Shown in pieces: positions 7,886 to 15,730 of a DNA stretch of 64,000 bases; the first letter of the stretch is position 1, and each line of letters opens with the position of its first letter. The notes under the pieces were generated by a model. That model did not search any database, was not told the origin of the DNA, and saw nothing but the letters and a program-made list of their open reading frames with translations. The stretch is taken from the NCBI GenBank assembly GCA_017798145.1, contig CP059069.1, positions 1,783,226 through 1,847,225 on the forward strand. Direction: 5' to 3'. This DNA comes from Akkermansiaceae bacterium (GTDB lineage Bacteria > Verrucomicrobiota > Verrucomicrobiia > Verrucomicrobiales > Akkermansiaceae). A program made the position numbers and the translations under genes.

Positions 7886-9003
7886 GGGAGATTTTCAGGA
7901 AACTTGCCGGAGCGGTCCACCGCCTCACCCCGAAGCTGAACCACGCGGTCATCTGGGCGTGGCCCGACGGCGAGGACAACAGCATCGCGCTGGAGCAGGC
8001 GCTGCAAGGCAGCACGGTGCGGAAAGTCATCCTGCTGGCGGGCGATACGGATGCACCGCCGACATGGGACTTGGGAGCGAAAACGCTGCGGGTATCCAAG
8101 GACAGCCCCGGCGGGTGGCTGCGCTTCTGTTTCGCAAGATACGTCTTTTTCACACACCCGTGCTACACGAGGCGCTTCCCTTCCAACGTGGTCTCCGTGA
8201 ATGTCTGGCACGGCATGCCGATCAAGAGAATTGGCGGCATGATCGAAGGCGATCCGGCGATCCGATCCAGCCACACCCTTGCCACATCGCCGTTTTGGGG
8301 GGATATCATGCGGCGGACGATCAGCCCTTCCGGCGCCATGTTGGCTGTAGGGCTGCCGCGCAACGACAGGCTGTTTTCCGAAAAGCGTGAAGTGATGGGA
8401 AAACTCGGCCTCCCGGCGGGCACGAAGCTCCTGGCATGGCTGCCCACATACAGGAAAAGTGTACGGGGGCTTCCCAGGACAGACGGGATCGACACAGGCA
8501 CCGCCTTCGGGATGGCGGATCTTGAGCCTGAAACCCTCAACGCATTCCTCGCGCAAAGGAACTCAATCCTGCTGGTGAAGCCGCATCCGATGGCGGCCTT
8601 CCAAGGCTTGCGGCAATGGAGCCATCTCCTCGTGGTGGATGATGCCTGGCTTGGCCGGAAACGCGTGTCCCTCTACGAGGCACTGGGTGCCACGGAGCTG
8701 CTGATCAGCGATATCTCAAGCGTAGTCATCGACTATCTTCTGCTAGACCGCCCCATCATCCATGCGTTCCCCGACCTGGCGGAATACAAGGATTCACGCG
8801 GTTTTACCGTGGAACCCGTCGAAGACCATCTCGCAGGCCCGGTGGTCAGCGACCAGGCAGGCCTGCTGGCCGCCCTCGGGGAACTTCTGGATGGCGCGGA
8901 TCCTGATGCCACGAGAAGGGACAGGATGAGGCAGCTATCGCATGCACACACCGACGGGAAAGCGGTGGGGCGCCTGCTGAGGGAGCTGGGGATTTCCGGG
9001 TAA
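7882..9003 (+). CDS. CDP-glycerol glycerophosphotransferase family protein (TagF/TagB-like)
   Basis: This 373-residue protein has NVWHGMPIKRIGGM, LAWLPTYRKS, LLVKPHPM and LLISDISSVVIDYLLLDRPIIHAF, the hallmark segments of Glyphos_transf (PF04464). These enzymes move glycerol phosphate from CDP-glycerol to a lipid-linked or polymer acceptor at the inner membrane face. The GTG start overlaps the stop of tagD, so the donor maker and user are coupled. In a lipid A-bearing organism this more likely adds phosphoglycerol to an exopolysaccharide than makes wall teichoic acid; that is inference. Confidence 0.87.
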   Translation: MREIFRKLAGAVHRLTPKLNHAVIWAWPDGEDNSIALEQALQGSTVRKVILLAGDTDAPPTWDLGAKTLRVSKDSPGGWLRFCFARYVFFTHPCYTRRFPSNVVSVNVWHGMPIKRIGGMIEGDPAIRSSHTLATSPFWGDIMRRTISPSGAMLAVGLPRNDRLFSEKREVMGKLGLPAGTKLLAWLPTYRKSVRGLPRTDGIDTGTAFGMADLEPETLNAFLAQRNSILLVKPHPMAAFQGLRQWSHLLVVDDAWLGRKRVSLYEALGATELLISDISSVVIDYLLLDRPIIHAFPDLAEYKDSRGFTVEPVEDHLAGPVVSDQAGLLAALGELLDGADPDATRRDRMRQLSHAHTDGKAVGRLLRELGISG

Positions 9004-9013
9004 GGCGCGCGCC

Positions 9014-9766
9014 TCAGTTCCCTATCATCTCCCAGTCGATCTGATTCTCGCCGAATTCGGAAAGGAATCCGCGTATCTTGGCGTCCGCCTCGCCGATGGA
9101 GACCTCCTTTTCCTTCCATGGCAGCTTGCCATACCAGAGGGATACGGAAACGTAGGCCCAGCGCTGGTCAACGCCCAGCAGGAGGCGGTCTTTCATGTCC
9201 AGCAGGGTGCGCTTGAGGTGATCCTGGGTGATGCTGCTTTTCCCCACGAAAAAGTAGTAGGTCACACAGTCGAGGTTCACGTGCTCGGTGTGCTCCTCGT
9301 TGGTGGGGATGCTCTGCACGGAGATGAGACGTTTCACCGGCAGGGAACGGCCGTTGGCCAGCTCCAGCATCACGTCCGTGGAGTTGGTGATCGTATGCCC
9401 CTGGGAAGGCATGCACCGCTCCGGGCGGTGGATCGAATTGTTCAGGTCATGGCCGGAGAGGACGACGGAGAGATCCAGCCTGTCCGGTTTCTCGTCGGGA
9501 GCAGCAAGGCCTGTCGCGAGGTCGATCTCGCCATCACGCGCGGAGAGGCAGACGGCCTTGGAAAACCGGGTGTCAGGCGCGAGGATCTCGGTTTCCGCAG
9601 GGCTCGGGGGCTGGGGGAAAAACATCCAGTAGCCGGAGAGCGCGGGCAGATCCATGCTGATGGCGGATTCCTCCATCTCACCGGCCTCGGGAAGCAGGTG
9701 AACCGATGCCATGAGCCCGCCGGCGAAGAGGGGCAGCACCCAGTGGATGTGTTTCATGGGGATCAT
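9014..9766 (-). CDS. epsI: Exosortase-associated protein EpsI (DUF3485)
   Basis: The 250-residue product has one N-terminal membrane segment (WVLPLFAGGLMASVHLL) and an exported domain with the Cys-containing segment HRPERCMPSQGHTI, typical of EpsI/DUF3485, and VNLDCVTYYFFVG. EpsI proteins are found beside or fused to exosortases in EPS/PEP-CTERM loci; their biochemical role is not settled. The start chosen (9766) overlaps the stop of the upstream exosortase gene as ATGA; an internal ATG at 9757 is the alternative. Confidence 0.87.
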   Translation of the reverse strand: MIPMKHIHWVLPLFAGGLMASVHLLPEAGEMEESAISMDLPALSGYWMFFPQPPSPAETEILAPDTRFSKAVCLSARDGEIDLATGLAAPDEKPDRLDLSVVLSGHDLNNSIHRPERCMPSQGHTITNSTDVMLELANGRSLPVKRLISVQSIPTNEEHTEHVNLDCVTYYFFVGKSSITQDHLKRTLLDMKDRLLLGVDQRWAYVSVSLWYGKLPWKEKEVSIGEADAKIRGFLSEFGENQIDWEMIGN

Positions 9767-10755
9767 GCGGTGGATTCCTGTTGGCCTTTCGCAACCGTGG
9801 TGCGGCGGGTTTGCTTGCGCTTGGCGGCCTTCCACGGAAGGCCTCCCTCAAGCACGGAGTGGATGACGAGCAGCAGGAACAGCGAGAACGGGTAGAAGAG
9901 CAGCAGGCCGGACCAATCGTGCCAGGTGGTGGAAGCCCATTTCGCATCGCCGTATTCCGCGATCACAAAGATCGAGATGACCCTGAGCGCGTTGCCGATG
10001 ATGGCGAGGGGGAACGCGCAGAGGAAAAGGAAAACCTTTTTCCACAGCGGGATCTTCGCCACATAGGCCCAGGCGGCGGAGATCATGAGCAGGGCCATGA
10101 GAGACCTGATGCCGCTGCAGCCGTGCGCGATGCTGAGGGGTTTCCAATCGCCTTTCACCGGCAGCACCATCGTACCCTGGGTGTAGGTCTCGACCCCCAG
10201 CAGGCCTGAGCCGTGGTGCGCCATTGCGGTGGCGAGCAGCTGGAGATGGGTGGTGGCTTGCTGGAAGGTGGGAAGAGGAATGGCGATCCAGAGGAAAAAC
10301 AGCGGGAAAGCGAGCATCCTGGCAACCTGCCAGCCCCAGAGGCTCAGGGCGGATCCCCAGAGGATGAAGGGCAGGCCGCCCACTGCGATGCGCGGCTGCA
10401 GGGTCCTGTAGGCGGCGACATAGAGCAGGCAACCGACTGCCACGGACACCAGGCCCCACGCGCTGCCGGGAGCCACGGCCTTGAGCATGTCCTTGAACCG
10501 GTAGGCGATCAGGCCGAAGATGACAAAGGGAACGAGCTTGCCGTGCTCGTAGTCCGTGGCCGGATTCCAGGCGCTGTAGAGCCAGCCCAAGGTGGTGCGG
10601 GTATGGCCGGGGCCGTATTTCTGCTCAAAACAGAAAAACCAGAGCACCAGCACAGCCGTCAATGCTGCGGAAACCCATAGCCCATAACGGGCATCCGATC
10701 CCGGCAGCGATGCCACGCCGCCGCTGGGAAGGGGTTTCTTCTCGGTTTCATTCAT
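9763..10755 (-). CDS. Exosortase (PEP-CTERM processing transpeptidase-like membrane protease)
   Basis: This 330-residue polytopic inner membrane protein carries the exosortase catalytic residues: Cys213 in AHGCSGIRSL, Arg258 in IIGNALRV, and His279 in TTWHDWSG. Exosortases cleave and transfer proteins bearing C-terminal PEP-CTERM tails, as sortases do. Two such substrates lie in this window (20342-21079 and 57752-58456). The start at 10755 gives a normal length; the open frame extends 21 codons upstream without likely signal. It is divergent from the polyprenyl glycosylphosphotransferase gene, with about 160 bp between starts for promoters. Confidence 0.92.
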   Translation of the reverse strand: MNETEKKPLPSGGVASLPGSDARYGLWVSAALTAVLVLWFFCFEQKYGPGHTRTTLGWLYSAWNPATDYEHGKLVPFVIFGLIAYRFKDMLKAVAPGSAWGLVSVAVGCLLYVAAYRTLQPRIAVGGLPFILWGSALSLWGWQVARMLAFPLFFLWIAIPLPTFQQATTHLQLLATAMAHHGSGLLGVETYTQGTMVLPVKGDWKPLSIAHGCSGIRSLMALLMISAAWAYVAKIPLWKKVFLFLCAFPLAIIGNALRVISIFVIAEYGDAKWASTTWHDWSGLLLFYPFSLFLLLVIHSVLEGGLPWKAAKRKQTRRTTVAKGQQESTA

Positions 10756-10914
10756 CTGGCTGGTGAAGACCGAGCAATGTAATGGGCGGAAAACGGCTGT
10801 CAACCCCATAGGCAACACGGCCGTGTGCCCTTGCCAACGAAATCAAGGATTGCAGCGCCAGCCAGAAAAACGAAACTATCCACAGATCAACCCCGATTTT
10901 CCGCAGATTCCACC

Positions 10915-12321
10915 ATGTCGATGTCCCGCAAAGATTCCCTTAGGATCCAGACGATCCAGATCATCGACGCTTCGCTGGTTTTCGTTGCATTCTGGCTGGC
11001 AAGCCTCGCAAGAAACCTGATCCAGGGATCCTTTTCATCATTCACACCGGATACGGATGCTCTCGGCGCGATGGTTTGGGTTCTCTACATCGCCGTCCCC
11101 TTCACGCCGCTTGTCCTGGAGCGCTTCGGATTCTATGAGAGGATGGGCAGGAAACACGCCGGAAAATCCGCCTGGCAGCTCATCCAGGGCATATTCATCA
11201 TCGGCCTCGCGATCTCGCTTTTCGCCGTCTTCGGAAAGCTCGAGGGCACACGGCGCCTCATCCTCGGACTCGGCGGGGTGCTGATCTTCGTGATCCTTTT
11301 CATCCGCGACAGGGTCACCCACCAGATCATGCTCGGCAGGAGCAAGCGCGGGATCGGGAAGGAACGGGTCGTGATCGCCGGATCGGAGGAGGAAATCGCC
11401 GACCTGCTGGCCGATCTCGATGCGGAGGCCATAGCGGACTGGGATGTCGCAGAACACTTCGATATCTGCACCCGCGATCCCGAGGAACTCTACGACATCC
11501 TGAAACGGGAATCCGTGAGCCGGGTGATTTTCGCAAACAGGAACACCCCTTTCGAGAAAGTCGCGTCGGCGGTGGAGGCCTGCGAGCTCCATGGCGTGGA
11601 GGCATGGATCGCGGCGTCCTTCATCCGCACCCAGATCGCCAGGCCGGTGTTCGACTCGGTGGGCAGCAAGCCCATGCTCGTCTTGCGCTCCACCCCTGAG
11701 CTTTCATGGGAGCTCATGGCGAAGGACATCATCGACCGCAGCGGCGCCCTGCTGGGCATCATCGTCACTTTTCCCGTGTGGATCATCGCCGCGATCGGCA
11801 TCAAGATCTCCAGCCCCGGCGCGCCGGTGATGTTCTCCCAGATGCGCGCCGGGCGCTACGGGAAGCCCTTCCGCATGTGGAAATTCCGCACCATGGTCGC
11901 GGACGCCGAGAAACTCCTCCAGCAAACCAAGGACGAACACGGCAACCAGATGGACGGCCCGGTCTTCAAGCTCGACCGCGATCCCAGGATTTTCCCGTTC
12001 GGCGCGCTGCTGAGGAAAATGAGCATCGACGAATTCCCGCAGCTCCTCAACGTGCTGGCCGGGGACATGAGCCTGGTAGGCCCCCGTCCCCTGCCGCTCT
12101 ACGAGGTCGATGCCTTCAGCGAGATCTCCCACAGGCGCAGGCTCAGCGTGAAGCCGGGCATCACCTGTGAGTGGCAGGCGGGCGGCCGCAACAAGATCAC
12201 CAGTTTCGAGGATTGGGTGGCCATGGATCTGCGCTACATCGACAACTGGTCGCTGTGGCTGGATTTCCAGATCATGCTCAGAACCGTACCCGCCGTCCTT
12301 TTCGGAAGGGGCGCAAAGTAA
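10915..12321 (+). CDS. Exopolysaccharide polyprenyl glycosylphosphotransferase (initiating transferase)
   Basis: This 468-residue protein has four or five N-terminal membrane segments, a CoA-binding-like middle region (ERVVIAGSEEEIADLL), and a C-terminal bacterial sugar transferase domain (PF02397) with KFRTMV, LRKMSIDEFPQLLNVLAGDMSLVGPRPLP and KPGITCEWQAGGRN. It matches the WbaP/WcaJ polyisoprenyl-phosphate hexose-1-phosphate transferases, which put the first sugar phosphate on undecaprenyl phosphate. It would start repeat-unit synthesis for the cluster. The ATG at 10915 was preferred over the open frame from 10825 because the first transmembrane segment follows soon after it. No Shine-Dalgarno sequence is evident. 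Confidence 0.92.
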   Translation: MSMSRKDSLRIQTIQIIDASLVFVAFWLASLARNLIQGSFSSFTPDTDALGAMVWVLYIAVPFTPLVLERFGFYERMGRKHAGKSAWQLIQGIFIIGLAISLFAVFGKLEGTRRLILGLGGVLIFVILFIRDRVTHQIMLGRSKRGIGKERVVIAGSEEEIADLLADLDAEAIADWDVAEHFDICTRDPEELYDILKRESVSRVIFANRNTPFEKVASAVEACELHGVEAWIAASFIRTQIARPVFDSVGSKPMLVLRSTPELSWELMAKDIIDRSGALLGIIVTFPVWIIAAIGIKISSPGAPVMFSQMRAGRYGKPFRMWKFRTMVADAEKLLQQTKDEHGNQMDGPVFKLDRDPRIFPFGALLRKMSIDEFPQLLNVLAGDMSLVGPRPLPLYEVDAFSEISHRRRLSVKPGITCEWQAGGRNKITSFEDWVAMDLRYIDNWSLWLDFQIMLRTVPAVLFGRGAK

Positions 12322-12346
12322 CCCCGATTTCCCCCAACCAAGCCCG

Positions 12347-14569
12347 GTGTCCGCATTCTCCTCCATACTCTGGACCATAGGACTCATCCTAACAGTCACG
12401 CTCGGCCCGCAGCTGAGGATATGGAGCTGGGGGCCGGCCATGCTCTGCTTTTCGGGTGCAGCGCTTTTTGCCATACCCGCCCTCTGGAGGGAAAAAGGCG
12501 GGGCGGGCGATACGGTGATCGCGGCGCTTGGTGCCGCGCTGGTTTCCTGGATGGCGGCGAGGGCGTTCCTGACCCCCGTCCCTGAGGCCGCGCAGGCGGA
12601 CATCCTGCTGCTTGCCATGGCGGTGGCGACCTTTGTCTCTTTCCGTGCGGCCGCGAGCAGCACCGCTGCGCTGCGCATCATCATCGCGGGAATCGCGCTG
12701 CTCACCTGCGCCAGCCTTCTGGTCATGGCAAGGCAGCTTGGCGACCCGGGCTTTTCTCCGTTTTTCTCGAAAATCACCTCTCGGTATCCAACGGGTTTCT
12801 ACGCGCATTACAGCTACGGCGGATCATTCCTCATCGCCGTATCCCTGCTTCTCGGCGGCCTGGCCATGCATTCCAGGGAAAACCGCATCGTGAGGCTGTT
12901 GCTGGGAATCATCGCCCTGCTCGCATTCTGCGCCATCTATTTCACAAGGTCACGCGGAGCCATCCTTGGCGGGGCGGGCGGCTTCGGCGCACTGATGTTG
13001 CTCACGCTCGTCATCGGCAAGCGCGACGGGAGGAAATGGTTCGCCCCGGCTGTCATCGCCGTGCCGCTCATCGCAGGGGGCATCATCTTCGCGCTGGTCG
13101 CCGTATGGATGGACGCACAGGAAGCCCGCAACGAATCCGGTGGCTTCGCCGGCCTCCTCGACAACACAATCCGCTGGCACCTCATCGGCATTGCCATCTC
13201 CTGCATCCAGCTCCATCCGCTGTGGGGCGGCGGGGCGCGCAGCTACAGCTGGGAATGCTTCCGCTTCTGGGACATAGGCCAGATGGGGATAGGCAGCAAC
13301 AAGCCGGAGCACGTCCACAACGAGCTGCTCCAGACCGCCTCGGACTACGGTATCATCGGTGCAAGCCTGCTCGTCGTCTTCCTCTGCGCCATCGTGATCG
13401 CCTGCATGGCAAGGACGGCCATGGACAGGCGCTCGGCGGCATCGCCCCATGCGGACGGCTGGCGCATCGGCGGATTTGCCGGGCTTGTCGGCCTCTTCCT
13501 GCAATCCAATTTCGAGGGGATATTCAGGATTGCACCGGGCGCGGTGCTCCTCGCCCTCTGCATCTCTGCGGCCTGTTTCGGGAAAACGGCCAATCCGAAC
13601 CCATCCGGCCTGCGCCCATGGCTGCGTGCCTCGCTGGTTTCCGTGCTCGGGCTCGGAGCCATCATTTCCCTCGCCTTGGCAGGCACCCGCGGGACAAGGG
13701 TCTCCATCATCCTCTGGCCCAGCCACTTCGGGCCGGAAAAGCCAGGCCACGAGACCGCCATCGACGCCCTTGCCCGCGCCATCGAAATCTGGCCGCTGCA
13801 ATCACTGTACCAGAAACGCGGGCTCACCTGCCAGAGGGCGGCAGCGGCGGAAACGTCCGCAGAGATCTCCCGGAGCTTCATCAAGCAGGCTCTGGCCGAT
13901 TTCCAGGCCTCCTCAGAACTTCACCCCTACGATCCGGCTGCTGCGGTTGGCTACGCGAATCTCCTCAGCAACCTCGGGCGCCACGCCGAGGCGGAAGCCG
14001 CCTACACCCGTGCCATCCAACTCCAGGGAGGCATGGAGGCGGCCTTCAAATCCTATCTCAGCTCTGCGAAACATTTCCATGGGAAGGCGCTTTCCGAATA
14101 TGATCCCGGCCGACCCGCCGATTCGCTCGCCGACTTCCAGATCGCGGCACGGCACATCGATAAGGCGTTCGCGGACTCCTGGATGCACGGCACGGAAAAC
14201 CGCGTCCTGCGCGTGCTGATCCATCAGAATTACGGGCAAACCCTGGAAGCCGCCGGGGAACCCAAGGCAGCCCTCGCCCAATATGACCTCGCGGCGAAAC
14301 TTCCCTACGGCGGAAGCTCGCACTATCACGCAGGGCTGCTGTTGGGACGCATGGCCGTGAGGAAATGGTCCGATCGCCGTGCCGAGGACGCGATGTTCCT
14401 TTTCACCCAGGCAAGCCAGCGGATCGGCACCGCAGGCGACAACCTGCCCGATGGGGTGACCCCGTCCAAAAGAGCCGAATACATGGAATACCTCCTGAAC
14501 ACGATCCAATATCTGAAAGGTGCCGGGATAAAACCCTCGGAAAGCGTGGATCTCGATCCAGGGAAATAA
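12347..14569 (+). CDS. O-antigen ligase/polymerase family membrane protein with C-terminal TPR region
   Basis: Starting at a GTG 25 bp after the previous stop, this gives 740 residues. Roughly residues 1-430 form about a dozen membrane segments with FYAHYSYGGSFLIA and a large loop containing RWHLIGIAISCIQLHPLWGGGARSYSWE and HVHNELLQTASDYGIIG, the Wzy_C (PF04932) signature region. The remainder is soluble, with tetratricopeptide-like helices (ALADFQASSELHPYDPAAAV, NLLSNLGRHAEAEAAYTRAI). It likely polymerises or ligates the lipid-linked polysaccharide at the periplasmic face. Polymerase versus ligase cannot be told apart. The open frame extends upstream from 12167 into the previous gene and was not used. 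Confidence 0.85.
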   Translation: MSAFSSILWTIGLILTVTLGPQLRIWSWGPAMLCFSGAALFAIPALWREKGGAGDTVIAALGAALVSWMAARAFLTPVPEAAQADILLLAMAVATFVSFRAAASSTAALRIIIAGIALLTCASLLVMARQLGDPGFSPFFSKITSRYPTGFYAHYSYGGSFLIAVSLLLGGLAMHSRENRIVRLLLGIIALLAFCAIYFTRSRGAILGGAGGFGALMLLTLVIGKRDGRKWFAPAVIAVPLIAGGIIFALVAVWMDAQEARNESGGFAGLLDNTIRWHLIGIAISCIQLHPLWGGGARSYSWECFRFWDIGQMGIGSNKPEHVHNELLQTASDYGIIGASLLVVFLCAIVIACMARTAMDRRSAASPHADGWRIGGFAGLVGLFLQSNFEGIFRIAPGAVLLALCISAACFGKTANPNPSGLRPWLRASLVSVLGLGAIISLALAGTRGTRVSIILWPSHFGPEKPGHETAIDALARAIEIWPLQSLYQKRGLTCQRAAAAETSAEISRSFIKQALADFQASSELHPYDPAAAVGYANLLSNLGRHAEAEAAYTRAIQLQGGMEAAFKSYLSSAKHFHGKALSEYDPGRPADSLADFQIAARHIDKAFADSWMHGTENRVLRVLIHQNYGQTLEAAGEPKAALAQYDLAAKLPYGGSSHYHAGLLLGRMAVRKWSDRRAEDAMFLFTQASQRIGTAGDNLPDGVTPSKRAEYMEYLLNTIQYLKGAGIKPSESVDLDPGK

Positions 14570-14663
14570 CTTCCGGGAATCCGGTGGGAATCGCCCGCAT
14601 CGTGGATGAAATGGGAGCAAAGTGTTGCCGAGGCCGCCAAGCCTGTCAACAATCCCCCCGCCC

Positions 14664-15590
14664 ATGAAAATCATCAGCGGAACCGCCCATCGCGAACTTG
14701 CCGGAAAAATCGCGGAAACCCTCGGCCAACCGCTCGCCGACGTACAGGTGGACGCCTTTCCGGACGGGGAGACGGCGGTCAAGATCAACGAGAACGTCCG
14801 CGGCGAGGATATCTTCATCATCCAGCCATCCTGCCCGCCGACGAACCATAACATCATGGAGCTGCTCATCCTGGTGGATGCGGCACGGCGCGCCAGCGCG
14901 GAGCGGATCACGGCGGTCATGCCGTTTTTCGGCTACGCCCGCCAGGACAGGAAAGACCAGCCGCGCGTCCCCATCACCGCAAAGCTCGTGGCAAACCTGC
15001 TCACCTCGGCCGGGGTTCACCGCGTGCTGACCATGGATCTCCACGCCCCGCAGATCCAGGGCTTCTTCGATATCCCGGTCGATCACCTCTACGCAAAGCC
15101 CGCCCTCATCGGCTACCTCCGCGAGCGCCATCCGGACACCTCGAACCTTACCGTCGTCTCCCCGGACGTCGGCGGCGTGAAAATGGCCCGCGCCTATGCG
15201 GACGCGCTTGGGGCGGAGCTCGCCATCGTCGCCAAGCACCGCATTTCCGCAACCCGCGTCGAGGCCATGAACGTGATCGGCGATGTCGAGGGTCGCGATG
15301 TCCTCCTCGTCGATGACATGACCGAAACCGCCGGCACCCTCTGTGCCGCCGCGGAAATCCTCCACAAGCACGGCGCACGGCGCATTTTCGCCGGGGTTTC
15401 CCATGCCATCATCAGCAACCTCGCCAACGAGCGCCTCGCCAACTCCCCCATCGAAGAGGTCATCACCACCGATTCCGTACCCCAGGCACACGGCCCGAAG
15501 GTGCAGGCGGTGAGCATCGCACCCCTGCTGGGCGAGGCCATCCGACGCATCAACGGCGGCCAGTCCGTCACATCCCTGTTCACCGTATAG
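14664..15590 (+). CDS. prs: Ribose-phosphate pyrophosphokinase (PRPP synthetase)
   Basis: The 308-residue product has the full family pattern: KIISGTAHRELAGKI, DAFPDGETAVKI, FFGYARQDRKDQPR (ATP site), SPDVGGVKMARAYA and VLLVDDMTETAGTL (the PRPP-binding loop). It makes PRPP from ribose 5-phosphate and ATP for nucleotide, histidine and tryptophan synthesis. Length is normal. The ATG at 14664 is where homology starts; the open frame from 14622 adds a nonconserved leader. A clear intrinsic terminator follows 14 bp after the stop. Confidence 0.96.
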   Translation: MKIISGTAHRELAGKIAETLGQPLADVQVDAFPDGETAVKINENVRGEDIFIIQPSCPPTNHNIMELLILVDAARRASAERITAVMPFFGYARQDRKDQPRVPITAKLVANLLTSAGVHRVLTMDLHAPQIQGFFDIPVDHLYAKPALIGYLRERHPDTSNLTVVSPDVGGVKMARAYADALGAELAIVAKHRISATRVEAMNVIGDVEGRDVLLVDDMTETAGTLCAAAEILHKHGARRIFAGVSHAIISNLANERLANSPIEEVITTDSVPQAHGPKVQAVSIAPLLGEAIRRINGGQSVTSLFTV

Positions 15591-15604
15591 CTCCAAATCT
15601 CCCC

Positions 15605-15650
15605 AAAAAAGCGCGGCGGCCTCCCCCGAGGTTCCCGCGCTTTTTCTTTT
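15605..15650 (+). terminator. Rho-independent terminator after prs
   Basis: Arms AAAAAGCGCGG (15606-15616) and CCGCGCTTTTT (15635-15645) pair perfectly, with an 18-base loop and a following T-rich run, directly downstream of prs. Confidence 0.88.
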
Positions 15651-15730
15651 CCCAAACAACCCGGCCTGCAACATGCTACCCCGCGTCCGGCCTCTTCCTC
15701 GAAAGGCGAATTTTGAAAGTTGAAAATTAG

